Positions 1 through 8,711 of a DNA stretch of 64,000 nt are shown piece after piece; positions within the stretch are counted from its first letter, which is position 1; every line of letters begins with the position of its first letter. The notes beneath the pieces were generated by a model. It had not been told where the DNA came from, ran no database searches, and saw nothing but the letters and a program-made list of their open reading frames with translations. Made by a program: the position numbers and the translations under genes. The DNA lies in the NCBI GenBank assembly GCA_035571835.1, contig DATNBU010000002.1, forward strand, positions 62,001 to 126,000. The letters run 5' to 3'. The stretch is from Candidatus Limnocylindrales bacterium. Lineage in GTDB: Bacteria; Desulfobacterota; Binatia; UBA1149; CAITLU01.

Positions 1-1869
1 CCGTTCTTCGGCCTCGCGACGCTCGGCTTCCCTTGCCTCCGCCTCGCGGCGCTCGGCTTCCTTTGCCTCAGCCTCGCGGCGCTCTGCCTCGCGTCGCCTG
101 GTTTCCCTGGCCTCTGCCTCGCGGCGTTCGGCTTCCCTCGCCTCGGCCTCGCGTCGTTCGAGCTCGAGCCGCCGGGCCTCCGCCTCCTTGCGCTGGCGTT
201 CGGCCTCAACCTCGATCCGGTGCTGCTCCGCTTTCCTGGCTTCCTCGCGCCGCCGCTCGGCTTCCTCCGCCTCTCGCCGGAGCTGCTCCGCGACGTCCTT
301 CGCAACCTGCTCGTAACCGGCGCCCGCTCTCACGAACGATGCCAGTGCATCCTTTGAGCGGCCGGCCGCGAGCGCGTTGCTGCCGTCGGCGGAAATTTTT
401 TCGACTACGGCCCACGCGCCGGCTGCATGAGCCGGGGCTCCCGATCGTTCCGCCGCGTCGCGCGCCGCTTCCATCCGCGCGCGCGCGGTTTCGGCCTCGC
501 GCCGAAGCCGCAGCTCTTCCTCGCGATGGGCAATCGCTTCCGCGCGCAACGATTCGATGGCCGCCTTCAGCTCGTCCGGAGGCGGAATCTCGGCGGCCTG
601 CTCGAGAATGCTGAGGCAGAGCGCAACGTCTCCGTCGGCGAGCGCGGCGCGCGAATCGTCGATCAGCTTGCGGGCGAGCTCTTCACGGCGCTGCGACGCT
701 TCGAGCTCGCGCGCGTCGGCGAGCAGCTTCTGCACGCCGGCATGCTCGGGAACCTCGGCAAGGATCGCTTCGAATCGCGCCACGGCGTCGACGGCCTTTC
801 CGCTGCGCAGACATTCCTCTGCCGTCCGGATGTCTTCGAGCAGCCCGTCCGCGCGCTCGATGCGGTGACGAATCTCGTCGAGGCGGCTTTCGATCTGCTG
901 ATCCCATCTCTGCAGAGTCGTCAGGCGCATCGTGCGCTCGCTGTCCGGCGGCAGGTCCGCAACGACCGCGCCGACCCGGCTGCCGTAGCGGCCGGCGAGC
1001 TCGCGGAATTCCTTCAGCCGGGGACCGAGAGAGCGGCGAAGGCGGTCGCTTTCGGAACGAAGATGCTGCTGTACGTCCTCGAGCTCGGTCTTCATCTCGC
1101 CGAGATCCGCGTAGCGCGCTGCGGCGTCGCGCTGGATGGACCGCTCGATGATGGCCGCCAGGTCCGCGGGAATCGCCGGGTCGAGCTCGCGCAGCGGCGG
1201 CACACGCTCCGAGCGAAGCTTCTCGAGAAGAGCGATCGGATCGTCACCGACGAACGGCGGGCGATAGGCGAGCATTTCGTAGCAGACCGCGCCCAGCGAG
1301 TACTGGTCCGACCGCGCATCGGCCCGCCCGCGGACCTGCTCGGGCGACATGTACTTGATCGTGCCCATGATCAGACCGGTGCGGGTGGCCGAAGCCGACT
1401 GCGTCATCTTCGCGATGCCGAAGTCGATGATCTTGACCGAGCCGTCGCGCTGGACGACGACGTTGCCGGGCTTGACGTCGCGATGGATGATGCCCTGCCT
1501 GTGCGCGTAGTGCAGCGCATCGCAGAGCTGCACCATGATCGAGACCTTGTCTTCGATATCGAGCGCGACGCGGTCGACGATGAGCTTCTTCAGCTCCTGG
1601 CCGTCGAGCAGCTCCATGACGATGAAGACCCGCTCGCCCTCCTCGCCCACGTCGTAGATCGTGACGATGTTCTGGTGCCGCAGTCCCGCGCACGCCTGTG
1701 CTTCGGAAATGAAACGCGTGCGCAGGTCGTCGGTGATCTCGATGTCGGGCGAGATGACTTTTACCGCGACGAAACGGTTGAGACGCGCGTCGCGCGCCTT
1801 GAAGACCGTTCCCATGCCGCCGCGGCCGATGCGCTCGACGATGTCGTATTTGCCGATCTTCTCAGACAT
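1..1869 (-). CDS. Ser/Thr protein kinase with long charged coiled-coil tail (3' end outside window)
   Basis: Eukaryotic-like (Hanks-type) protein kinase. The ATG at 1869 opens a frame that runs 623 codons to the window edge without a stop. Residues 8-260 form the kinase domain: glycine loop GRGGMG (15-20), VAVK lysine K37, catalytic HRDVKPGN (129-136) and DFG (149-151), all intact, so it should be active. After about residue 270 come amphipathic helices, and from about residue 535 a low-complexity run of ERREAEA-type heptads that looks like a long single helix or coiled coil. No membrane segment is seen in the visible part. A PP2C phosphatase lies 59 bp upstream on the same strand, the usual kinase/phosphatase pairing. 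It resembles the second kinase at 57869 closely enough to be a paralogue. Its substrate and true C terminus cannot be seen. Confidence 0.93.
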   Translation of the reverse strand, partial: MSEKIGKYDIVERIGRGGMGTVFKARDARLNRFVAVKVISPDIEITDDLRTRFISEAQACAGLRHQNIVTIYDVGEEGERVFIVMELLDGQELKKLIVDRVALDIEDKVSIMVQLCDALHYAHRQGIIHRDVKPGNVVVQRDGSVKIIDFGIAKMTQSASATRTGLIMGTIKYMSPEQVRGRADARSDQYSLGAVCYEMLAYRPPFVGDDPIALLEKLRSERVPPLRELDPAIPADLAAIIERSIQRDAAARYADLGEMKTELEDVQQHLRSESDRLRRSLGPRLKEFRELAGRYGSRVGAVVADLPPDSERTMRLTTLQRWDQQIESRLDEIRHRIERADGLLEDIRTAEECLRSGKAVDAVARFEAILAEVPEHAGVQKLLADARELEASQRREELARKLIDDSRAALADGDVALCLSILEQAAEIPPPDELKAAIESLRAEAIAHREEELRLRREAETARARMEAARDAAERSGAPAHAAGAWAVVEKISADGSNALAAGRSKDALASFVRAGAGYEQVAKDVAEQLRREAEEAERRREEARKAEQHRIEVEAERQRKEAEARRLELERREAEAREAERREAEARETRRREAERREAEAKEAERREAEAREAERREAEER

Positions 1870-1928
1870 CGGTCATCCGCATGCTGCGCATGGTGCGCAC
1901 GGTGCGCGCTCGGCACGATGCCGGCACG

Positions 1929-2672
1929 TCATTCACCGAACCGCACCACGATTGCGCTGATGTTGTCGCGCCCGCCCGCGCGGTTGGCGGCGTCGATCAA
2001 CTCCTGCGCGGCGCGTTCCGGATCGCCGCGCCTTGCGGTCACGATCGCCAGGATTTCCGCGTCCGCCACCATGCTCGTCAATCCATCGGAGCACAGCAGC
2101 AGCACGTCGCCATCGGCGAGCTCGTGAGTCCTGACCTCGAAATCCGGGTCTTCGTGCGTGCCGAGCGCCTTGGTGAGCACGTTCTGGAGCGAGCTGCGCG
2201 CCGCGCTGTCGACCTCGTCCGGACCGAAGGCAGCATTGATCCAGGAATCGTCGCGGCTGAGCTGGGCGATCGTGCCGTCACGGATGAGATAGATGCGGCT
2301 GTCGCCGACGTTCGCATACGAGACGCATTCCCTGTCTCGTTCGAACAGAGCTGCGGCGACGGTGGTACCCATGCCGGCGTTGTCACGGGAGTCGGCGGCG
2401 AGCCGTCGAATCTCGCTGTTTGCAACCTGGATCGCCGACTTGAGGCGCTGCGCAATTGCGGGGTCGCAAGCGCCCGAGCCGTCGCGGGGCTCGGCTCCGT
2501 CGAGCGAGATCTCGCCGCGGATCGTCTCGACGGCGATCCGCGAAGCGATCTCGCCAGCCTTGCGCCCGCCCATGCCGTCGCAGACGAGGAACAGGTCCGC
2601 GGAGGTCAGGATCGAATCTTCGTTCTGCTTTCTCTGCCTGCCGGCATCGGTCTTTCCGCAGTAGAAGATCAT
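1929..2672 (-). CDS. PP2C-family Ser/Thr protein phosphatase (PppA/PrpC/Stp type)
   Basis: Single-domain, metal-dependent (Mn/Mg) protein phosphatase of 247 residues, normal for bacterial Stp proteins. Motifs visible in order are NED at 17-19, CDGMGG at 31-36 (metal-binding Asp), a central SDGLTSMV and a C-terminal GGRDNISAIV with the last metal Asp near 236. There is no signal peptide or membrane segment, so it is cytoplasmic. It is transcribed just ahead of the Hanks kinase (59 bp gap), which predicts that it reverses phosphorylation by that kinase. The ATG at 2672 starts directly at the conserved N terminus of the fold; its Shine-Dalgarno site (AAGGCGAG region) is modest. Confidence 0.95.
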   Translation of the reverse strand: MIFYCGKTDAGRQRKQNEDSILTSADLFLVCDGMGGRKAGEIASRIAVETIRGEISLDGAEPRDGSGACDPAIAQRLKSAIQVANSEIRRLAADSRDNAGMGTTVAAALFERDRECVSYANVGDSRIYLIRDGTIAQLSRDDSWINAAFGPDEVDSAARSSLQNVLTKALGTHEDPDFEVRTHELADGDVLLLCSDGLTSMVADAEILAIVTARRGDPERAAQELIDAANRAGGRDNISAIVVRFGE

Positions 2673-2748
2673 ACAGGACTCGCCTTGCGCGAAACGCCGA
2701 TCTTATGCGGTCGGCCGCAGGTCAGGCAACGTGAGCGGGCAGGCCCGC

Positions 2749-4488
2749 TCACTGCGCATAGCCGAGCGACTTGAGCGCGCTCTTGTTCACATCGGCCGCC
2801 TTGCCGGCAACAGGCGATTCGATCGCGCTCGCTTCCCGGTAGACGTTTCCGGCTGGATCCGCCGGCAGCGGATTCTGCTCGCCGGGATCGGCCGCGAGGT
2901 CGTAGCGATCCCAGCGCTCGCCGACAAGCCCGCGGCGGCTTCCGATCACCCGTTCCTGCTGGTCACGCGCGCTGCGCATCGTGCCGCCGTAGAGATTGCC
3001 GTAGCTGGTTGCGATGCGCCCGGGCGGCAGCGGTTTTCGAAGATCGAGCCCGTCTGCCTCCAGGCCGGCCAGCGCCTCGAGCGTCGGCGCAAGGTCGATC
3101 AGCGACGCGACGCCGGCGCGCTCGCCCGGCTCGATGCCGGGAGCGGCGATCACGAGCGGCACTTCGGTGACTTCCCGATGGTGCGAGTGACCGTGCTCGA
3201 TTCCGCCGTGTTCCCAGAATTCCTCGCCGTGATCCGACGTCAGCACGACGACGCCCCGATTCAGCACGCCCTGTTCGTCGAGCACGTCCAGAAGGCGCAT
3301 CACTTCGTGGTCGTTATAGGCAACCTCGTCGTCATAGGCTTTGCGAACCGCGACGCGGAACTCGGGACCGGTCACGCCTCCGGTGCGCAGCGCTTCTCCG
3401 GTGATCGACTGCAGCTTCGCGTTGGTCGAGTGCATGTACGGCATGTGCGGTCCGATCAGATGCACCCACAGATAAATCGAAGGTCCGTGCGAGCCGCGCA
3501 GCCATTCGATCGCCTGACTCGTAACGACGGCCGAGTCCTGAGCCGGCAATCCGGCCGGAGGTCCGGCTAGCGTCAATCGAAACGGCGGAACGCCGGCGAA
3601 ATCGCGAAACGTCTGGAAGCCGCGTGCAAGGCCGGTCGAGCGCGTGATCCATGGATTGGCGGTGAACGCGGCCGTTGCGTAACCGCGCCGCGAAAGATTC
3701 TCGGCGAGTGTCGCGACCGACGGATCGATTCCCTGGCAGCCGGAATCGATCACGCAGTCGGCGCCGTGCGTCGTCACGCTTCGGCCCGTCTGGATCGATG
3801 CCACCGCCGGAAGCGTCCACGACGAGCTCGAGACGGTCGTCGTCCACCATGCTCCTTTCTGCGAGAGCCGTTTCCACGACTCCATCGACGGCGCGGCATC
3901 CGCGCGCAGCGTATCGATGCTGATCACGACGATCGGCGGGCCTCCGGGCCCAGCCGGCGCAGGACTCGAAGCGGCTCCTCGCAACTCGTAGGCGAGCTCG
4001 CTCGAAGAGTTGCCCGATGTTCGCGCTCCTCCAAAACCGGCCGAAATCTGGCCGCTCAACGTATCGAGGTCGAGCGCGCGATTTGCGATGGGAGAAGCGA
4101 TCGCGAGCACGAGCGCGATCGCGAACGGCACGTCGAAGCGCTCACAGAAATCACGGATCAGCGATGTGACGAGAAGGACGATTCCAGCCAGATAAAACAG
4201 CTGCCAGCGAAGAGGCTCGGCCGGACCTGCCACGGCGAGACCGGAAAGGACCACGAGAAGGGACGGCCACAGAAGGGTGCGCTGCCACGGCTCGTCGGCA
4301 AGACGCCATTGCAGCGCGCCGAGACCCGCGAAAGCGATGCATTCGAGGGCCCATTGCCAGGCGGCCGGACCCGGACTCAGGCCGCGGCCGACGATCCACT
4401 CGCCGGCCGGCACCGCAAGCCATACCAGCATGTGAATCAGCAGCGAGCTTCGCCGCCGAACGTCTGTCGCGAGAGATTGCTGTGCCAT
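2749..4488 (-). CDS. Membrane-anchored sulfatase / alkaline-phosphatase-superfamily hydrolase
   Basis: The 579-residue protein starts with about 135 residues containing four or five hydrophobic segments (roughly 16-33, 45-62, 72-90, 95-112, 118-135), followed by a sulfatase-fold domain from residue 185. The domain shows the N-terminal metal motif VVISIDTLRAD (D192), a WTLPA nucleophile segment around T225, and TSDHGEEFWEHGG (D419, H420) with further His at 433 and 435. The nucleophile position is Thr rather than the Cys or Ser needed for formylglycine, so this is probably a phosphatase or phosphotransferase-like member and not a true sulfatase. The substrate is unknown. The 3' end lies 77 bp from the phosphatase start, so cotranscription with the phosphatase and kinase is possible. 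Confidence 0.85.
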   Translation of the reverse strand: MAQQSLATDVRRRSSLLIHMLVWLAVPAGEWIVGRGLSPGPAAWQWALECIAFAGLGALQWRLADEPWQRTLLWPSLLVVLSGLAVAGPAEPLRWQLFYLAGIVLLVTSLIRDFCERFDVPFAIALVLAIASPIANRALDLDTLSGQISAGFGGARTSGNSSSELAYELRGAASSPAPAGPGGPPIVVISIDTLRADAAPSMESWKRLSQKGAWWTTTVSSSSWTLPAVASIQTGRSVTTHGADCVIDSGCQGIDPSVATLAENLSRRGYATAAFTANPWITRSTGLARGFQTFRDFAGVPPFRLTLAGPPAGLPAQDSAVVTSQAIEWLRGSHGPSIYLWVHLIGPHMPYMHSTNAKLQSITGEALRTGGVTGPEFRVAVRKAYDDEVAYNDHEVMRLLDVLDEQGVLNRGVVVLTSDHGEEFWEHGGIEHGHSHHREVTEVPLVIAAPGIEPGERAGVASLIDLAPTLEALAGLEADGLDLRKPLPPGRIATSYGNLYGGTMRSARDQQERVIGSRRGLVGERWDRYDLAADPGEQNPLPADPAGNVYREASAIESPVAGKAADVNKSALKSLGYAQ

Positions 4489-4660
4489 TTCAACCCCGCT
4501 CGCGCCCCCCGCGCGCGTTTGACGGCATGATCAGAATTACAGAACCACGATGTCGAGGATAGCGACGCCGCGCGTCGTGCTGTTTGGGGGGAACGCCGCG
4601 TGAAAAGAAAATGACATGAAGTGTTGAACAAGGCCCAGCATCACGCCTATGGTTGCCCGC

Positions 4661-5149
4661 ATGAAAACATTAATCGCCGCCGCATTTTCCGCATTTATTC
4701 TTACTCTGTTCTCAGCCGCACCGGTGCGCGCCCAGGAAGAGGAGCTGACTTGCGAGGACTACCGCTGCGAGTTCCAGGCCCGCCTCGAATCCGAGTGTCA
4801 ATGCACCGAGCAGACCAACCACGGCCAGTGGGTCAGCTGCGTCACGCACGTCATCAAAGGCCTTACCGAGGAGGGCCTGCCCAAGAACTGCAAGGGCAAG
4901 CTCGTGCGTTGCGCCGCCAAGTCGGTCTGCGGAAAGCAGGACCGCGGCTTCGCCACCTGCACGAAGACCGAGTACGGCACCTGCGTGGACAGCATCTGTG
5001 ATACCGACGGCGTGACAGCATGCGCGTCCAACACCGATTGCGTGGCGGGCACGACTTGCCACATCACCCGTCATTCGCAGGAGTGCACGGACAGCGGCGG
5101 GCTTCTCAACCTCACGCCGACCTGCTGCTCCAGCTGCACGGTCCAGTAG
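4661..5149 (+). CDS. Small cysteine-rich secreted protein
   Basis: Predicted 162-residue exported protein. A signal peptide is clear: Met-Lys, a hydrophobic stretch, then APVRAQ as a likely signal-peptidase I site near residue 24. The mature part contains 18 cysteines, an even number that fits a disulfide-bonded extracytoplasmic protein, including a CDTDG..C..NTDC..G.TC segment and a CCSSC near the C terminus. The ATG at 4661 is preferred because the signal peptide begins there; an in-frame ATG at 4649 adds four residues. Neither start has a good Shine-Dalgarno site. A strong hairpin 33 bp after the stop makes it a single-gene unit. Function not recognised. Confidence 0.7.
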   Translation: MKTLIAAAFSAFILTLFSAAPVRAQEEELTCEDYRCEFQARLESECQCTEQTNHGQWVSCVTHVIKGLTEEGLPKNCKGKLVRCAAKSVCGKQDRGFATCTKTEYGTCVDSICDTDGVTACASNTDCVAGTTCHITRHSQECTDSGGLLNLTPTCCSSCTVQ

Positions 5150-5181
5150 CCGGCATTCTTCCAGATACCTGTGGAACCTGT

Positions 5182-5215
5182 CTCGAGGCCGGCTTAGTCC
5201 GGCCTCGAGTCGTTT
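5182..5215 (+). terminator. Hairpin terminator after the Cys-rich gene
   Basis: An 11-bp perfect stem CTCGAGGCCGG / CCGGCCTCGAG (5182-5192 with 5199-5209) with a 6-nt loop CTTAGT, followed by TCGTTT. It sits 33 bp after the stop of the upstream gene, a good position for an intrinsic terminator even though the T tract is short. Confidence 0.6.
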
Positions 5216-5232
5216 GAGGCGGCCGACTCGAA

Positions 5233-5286
5233 GGAAATCGGGGACCGACACGGATTTGTGAAAATCGGTGCCGGTCCCCGATTTCC
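5233..5286. repeat. REP-like palindrome, copy 1 of the CGGGGACAGACAC family
   Basis: 54-bp imperfect inverted repeat whose arms begin GGAAATCGGGGACCG and end CGGTCCCCGATTTCC, with an ATTT..AAAAT centre. It matches the palindrome at 8712-8763 apart from a few substitutions, such as ACCGACAC here against ACAGACAC there. The position between two genes and the hairpin shape fit REP/BIME elements mobilised by Y1 (RAYT) transposases. No such transposase is in the window. Confidence 0.75.
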
Positions 5287-5326
5287 CCGCCCCGAAGTGG
5301 TCGCTTCTCGTGCGCTGCCGTGGACA

Positions 5327-6595
5327 ATGGCCGTCTCGATGCGCGCGGGAAGATCCTCCGGACGGCTTCGCCTGCTGACGCACATCGGTGCGTGGCTTCT
5401 CATGACCTGCGTCGCGGTCGGCATCCTTCGATCAACGATCCCTCCCGAAAACGTCGGGCCCGATTTCATCCAGTTCTGGACGGCGGCAACACTTCTCGTC
5501 CACCACGAGGATCCGTACGACCCGGGCCATCAGGCCGCCATCCAACGAAGTCTCGGCTGGAAGAAATCCGAAGAGGGACTCGGGCTTTACGACTTCATGC
5601 CGTACTACTATCCGCCCTGGCTCGGGCTCGCGTGCATCGCGCTGCTGCCGCTCGGATATCCGCTCGCGAAGATGACGTGGATCGTGCTCGCCGCCGATGC
5701 ACTGATCGCCGGCGCGCTGCTACTGAAAGATACGATCCGCGGGCTGACCGCTGCGGTCGCCATTGGCGTCGTCGTGCTGTTCGGCTTTTCGATCAAATCG
5801 GTCGCGATGGGCCAGATTGCGCCGCTGGTGGTGTTTCTCGCTGCGCTTGCATGGTGGCTGCTCGACCGTCGTCGCGACGTCGCCGCGGGAGCAGCGCTCG
5901 CGCTGCTTACGATCAAACCGCAGCTTACGCTGCTCGCGATCGCGGCGCTGCTCGTGTGGTGCATGCGTCGGCGGCGCTGGCGCGTGGTGGGGATGTTTGC
6001 CGCGACGCTCGCCGCGCTCGGGGCCGTGAGCGCCGCCTTCTTTCCGGGCTGGCTTCGGTCCATGCTCTCGGCAACCACCGCAACTCCGATGCCGACGAAG
6101 TATTTTCCGGGCATCGGGACCACCTGGTATTCGGTCCTCGACGCGGTCGGCATTCACGGAATGAATCTCGTCATCGTCGCGGCGGTGACCGGCGCCGTCC
6201 TGATCGTTGCACTGATGGAGGCCGCTCTTCGAAAGGACACGACCCTCGAACACGTGATCGGCCTCGGCCTGATCGCACCGTTCTTCGTCGCACCTTACGC
6301 ACGCGCATACGATTTCCCGGTGCTGCTCATTCCGGCGCTGGCGCTGATCGGCTCGAAGATGACCGCAATGTCGCGCGGGCTCATGATCGCATCGCTCACC
6401 GTGCTGACCGGCCTCCATATCGCGGCTGTGACGACCAACTGGGAACCGGCGATCGTCGGCGTACGGCGACCGGAGTTCACGTATTTCTGGATACCGCTTC
6501 TGATTGCGCTCGTGTGGCTGGCGTTCGGCGGCTCGCGGACGGCGAGCGAATCCGCCGCGCTCGAGTCGCAGCCGCTGCGATCGCGTGAAGCGTAA
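5327..6595 (+). CDS. Polytopic membrane protein, GT87/DUF2029 glycosyltransferase family
   Basis: Very hydrophobic 422-residue protein with about ten predicted membrane spans. The first extracytoplasmic loop carries GPDFIQFWTAA and DPYDP, followed by a YYPPW segment and an IKPQ motif after a later span. These are hallmarks of GT-C type enzymes that use polyprenyl-phosphate-linked sugars to glycosylate envelope lipids or glycans (family knowledge; the acceptor is unknown). The ATG at 5327 is chosen: a longer in-frame GTG at 5258 lies inside the REP-like palindrome and is unlikely. The C terminus ends in a short charged tail. The next gene begins 65 bp downstream and may be cotranscribed. Confidence 0.8.
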   Translation: MAVSMRAGRSSGRLRLLTHIGAWLLMTCVAVGILRSTIPPENVGPDFIQFWTAATLLVHHEDPYDPGHQAAIQRSLGWKKSEEGLGLYDFMPYYYPPWLGLACIALLPLGYPLAKMTWIVLAADALIAGALLLKDTIRGLTAAVAIGVVVLFGFSIKSVAMGQIAPLVVFLAALAWWLLDRRRDVAAGAALALLTIKPQLTLLAIAALLVWCMRRRRWRVVGMFAATLAALGAVSAAFFPGWLRSMLSATTATPMPTKYFPGIGTTWYSVLDAVGIHGMNLVIVAAVTGAVLIVALMEAALRKDTTLEHVIGLGLIAPFFVAPYARAYDFPVLLIPALALIGSKMTAMSRGLMIASLTVLTGLHIAAVTTNWEPAIVGVRRPEFTYFWIPLLIALVWLAFGGSRTASESAALESQPLRSREA

Positions 6596-6659
6596 CGACA
6601 ACCGGCGGCAAGAGATCCGGCACGGATATCAGGAAGGGATATCAGGGAGGGATAACGCG

Positions 6660-7145
6660 ATGAGCTCACCCAGCATTTCGATCGAAGGCGCCGTGCGCGC
6701 CGGCACATCGCTCGCAGCAGGCGACCTTAAAGCGCTGCCGGGCCAGGTCGCCGACGTGGCTCCGCTCGTCGCCGGTCGCAGCGGAACGGCCGTGCGCCTC
6801 GCGAGCGTGCTCGATGCAGCGGGCGTGGATTCATCCGCAACGTACCTGACGGTGGAGTCCGACGATGCGTCGTTTGCAGCGAGCGTTCCGCTGGATGCCG
6901 TGCGCGAGGCGGTCATCGTCTATGCGCTCGACGGCAAGCCGCTGCCGCGGGAGAAGGGCGGCCCGTTCCGGCTGCTCATTCCCGATGCCGCGCGATGCGG
7001 CGGCGCGGAGGTCGACAAATGCGCGAACGTGAAGAATGTCGGCGTGCTGCGCCTCGACGTCGGTCACGGCCATGACACGCGTCCGTCGACCAAGGCTGAC
7101 CACGCGGCGATGCACAGGAAGCCGGGGCACGGGCATTCCGAATAG
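6660..7145 (+). CDS. Small molybdopterin-oxidoreductase-fold protein with His-rich tail
   Basis: 161 residues with the pattern of the oxidoreductase molybdopterin-binding (sulfite-oxidase/YedY) fold: an early DLKALPGQ segment, VRLASVLDAAGV, ALDGKPLPREKGGPFRLLIPD and a final VKNVGVLRL. It is shorter than a full sulfite oxidase. I see no conserved cysteine at the molybdenum-ligand position; the only Cys pair is CGGAEVDKC near residues 118-126. It may therefore be a degenerate or cofactor-free member. The last 27 residues are His-rich (GHGHD ... GHGHSE) and could bind a metal. There is no signal peptide. AGGGAGGGATA about 10 nt upstream of the ATG at 6660 supports this start over longer in-frame alternatives. 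Confidence 0.72.
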   Translation: MSSPSISIEGAVRAGTSLAAGDLKALPGQVADVAPLVAGRSGTAVRLASVLDAAGVDSSATYLTVESDDASFAASVPLDAVREAVIVYALDGKPLPREKGGPFRLLIPDAARCGGAEVDKCANVKNVGVLRLDVGHGHDTRPSTKADHAAMHRKPGHGHSE

Positions 7146-7311
7146 GCCCATCTGACGAAGAATGCCGCAGCCGCGTGCTCTCGCATCCGGTTCCATATAC
7201 GACCGCTGCATTCGCGTTCGCGCGGACCCCGCGCAGGCGGCCTGGAACGTAACCAGGGTCTCGCGGCGAGATTTCGCTAACGCCCGCCCAACGATCGACA
7301 GAGCAAAGCCA

Positions 7312-7494
7312 TTGGCAAAACCCAACTATTCTTTCGAGAAACGCAAAAGAGACCTGGCGAAGCAGCAGAAGAAAGAAGCCAAGCGCCAGAAGAAGTTGCT
7401 CGAGTCGGGTAAATCCGGGTCAGAATCCCAACCGGAAATCGAAGCCGAGCCGACCGCGGACGCCCCGCCGCCCGAAGAGAAAATCATTCCCTGA
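7312..7494 (+). CDS. Small Lys/Glu-rich conserved protein (KPNYSFEKRKRDLAKQQKK type)
   Basis: A 60-residue highly charged protein: an N-terminal AKPNYSFEKRKRDLAKQQKK helix, more basic residues, then an acidic Pro-rich tail ending EEKIIP. Small proteins beginning with this KPNY-FEKR-KELAK pattern are widespread in Proteobacteria with unknown function (established pattern, no known activity). A TTG at 7312 places the conserved motif at the N terminus. A longer in-frame ATG at 7162 would add 50 residues that look unlike the family. The gene is followed by a bidirectional hairpin terminator. Confidence 0.6.
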   Translation: MAKPNYSFEKRKRDLAKQQKKEAKRQKKLLESGKSGSESQPEIEAEPTADAPPPEEKIIP

Positions 7495-7501
7495 CCCGAA
7501 C

Positions 7502-7536
7502 CGGGCTTCCTCGCTCATCAAAGCCGAGGAAGCCCG
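7502..7536. terminator. Bidirectional hairpin between convergent genes
   Basis: A 12-bp perfect stem CGGGCTTCCTCG / CGAGGAAGCCCG with an 11-nt loop, placed between the stops of convergent genes ending at 7494 and 7571. There is no long T tract on either strand. Confidence 0.55.
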
Positions 7537-7570
7537 ATCGCCCGGGGTCAAACCTCAATCGCCCTGTCCT

Positions 7571-8593
7571 CTAGGGCACGCACGCACCGGCCATGCACGC
7601 CGACGCCGTTCCCGGGTTGCAGTCGCTGAAGGCTGCGCAATTCGTCTTGCAGGCCGTCGGACCGCACGCATACAGACCGCATGAAGACATCCCTCCGGGC
7701 ACGCAGTTCCCCGCACCGTCACACTGGCTCGGCGCGGTCTGCGTAAACGAAGAACAGCTTCCTGCGCTGCAGACGGTGACGTTCGAGTAGAGCTCGCACG
7801 CGCTGCTGCCGTCGCAGAATCCGTCCGTGCCGCAGGTCGATGCGGACGTCATCGTGCATTCGAAGTCCGGATCGCTTCCGGCCTGGATCGGGCCGCACGC
7901 GCCGTTCATGCCGGCTCCTTTCTTGACGGCGCTGCAGGCGTCGCAGGTGCCGGTGCAGGTGCTGTTGCAGCAGAACGCGTCGACACAGTTGCTGGAGCTG
8001 CACTGCGCACCGCTCGAGCACGGACTTCCATTGCTGAGCAACGTTACGCAGATTCCGCCCGAGCACGTACCCGACGTGCAGTCGGATCCGCCGGCGCAGC
8101 CTTCGCCGTCCGGACACGTCGGACACGATCCGCCGCCGCAGTCCACGCCCGTTTCCGAACCGTTCTGCGACAAGTCGCTGCACGTCGGCGCGTCCGCGAC
8201 CGGCGCGCACAGATAGCCGGTCGATTTGACCGTGATCGCGTGCGTTCCGAACTGATCGTCGAGACTGTCGGTGGGAGAAGACTTCGTGCACTTGGTCTTG
8301 TAGCAGAGGTACTTTTGCGCCTGCAGGCCCGCGGCGCTTCCGGGCGGCACGGGCGAGACGGCGCTCTTGGCAACGTCGACGCAGAGCAGCTTGGCCGGAA
8401 CTTTCACCGTGCAACCGATGGAGGCCTGATAGGTGATGTCGGCCGGCGTGAGAGTGGCCGTGTAGCTGGTCTTCGCCAGTGCATCGCTGATCTTGAAGCA
8501 CTGCAGATGGTCCGTAAGCGCCGCGGCCGAAACCGGCGACGCAGCCATCGACAGAAACGCTGCGACGCCGAGAAAGCGGATGAAGTTTTTCAT
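7571..8593 (-). CDS. Cysteine-rich secreted protein, two-part
   Basis: 340-residue exported protein. A signal peptide is visible (MKNFIRF, hydrophobic core, SPVSAAA near residue 23). The N-terminal part carries HLQCFKISDAL, a conserved LLCVDVAK, KYLCYKTKC and a DQFGTHAITVKSTGYLCAP segment. The C-terminal part, from about residue 130, is packed with Cys-Gly-Ser repeats such as DCGGGSCPTCPDGEGC, SSNCVDAFCCNSTC and SGTCSGGIC, like the disulfide-rich surface proteins of Myxococcota and Binatota. The ATG at 8593 is chosen because it starts the signal peptide and has GGAG upstream; the open frame extends 32 codons further with no signal-like sequence. Function unknown. Confidence 0.75.
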   Translation of the reverse strand: MKNFIRFLGVAAFLSMAASPVSAAALTDHLQCFKISDALAKTSYTATLTPADITYQASIGCTVKVPAKLLCVDVAKSAVSPVPPGSAAGLQAQKYLCYKTKCTKSSPTDSLDDQFGTHAITVKSTGYLCAPVADAPTCSDLSQNGSETGVDCGGGSCPTCPDGEGCAGGSDCTSGTCSGGICVTLLSNGSPCSSGAQCSSSNCVDAFCCNSTCTGTCDACSAVKKGAGMNGACGPIQAGSDPDFECTMTSASTCGTDGFCDGSSACELYSNVTVCSAGSCSSFTQTAPSQCDGAGNCVPGGMSSCGLYACGPTACKTNCAAFSDCNPGTASACMAGACVP

Positions 8594-8711
8594 GATTCCC
8601 TCCGTAGATGCCGCCAAGCGTGCGCAGCGCGGCGCATCATGAGCGCCAGCCCGTCTTGCGACAAGGGCCGCGACCTCGCGCACGAGCATCCGGGTGGGAC
8701 TGCCGGGCTCA

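Noticed and set aside
1-300. ERREAEA repeats near the left edge considered as a DNA satellite
   Set aside because: They are codons of the kinase's charged coiled-coil tail in a single open frame.
427-2127. A 566-codon plus-strand open frame over the kinase gene
   Set aside because: Exact antisense shadow of the minus-strand kinase/phosphatase codons in high-GC DNA; its translation shows no domain while the minus strand shows full kinase motifs.
5258-5326. GTG start giving the GT87 protein 23 extra residues
   Set aside because: It lies inside a REP-like palindrome; the ATG at 5327 fits the membrane-protein start better.
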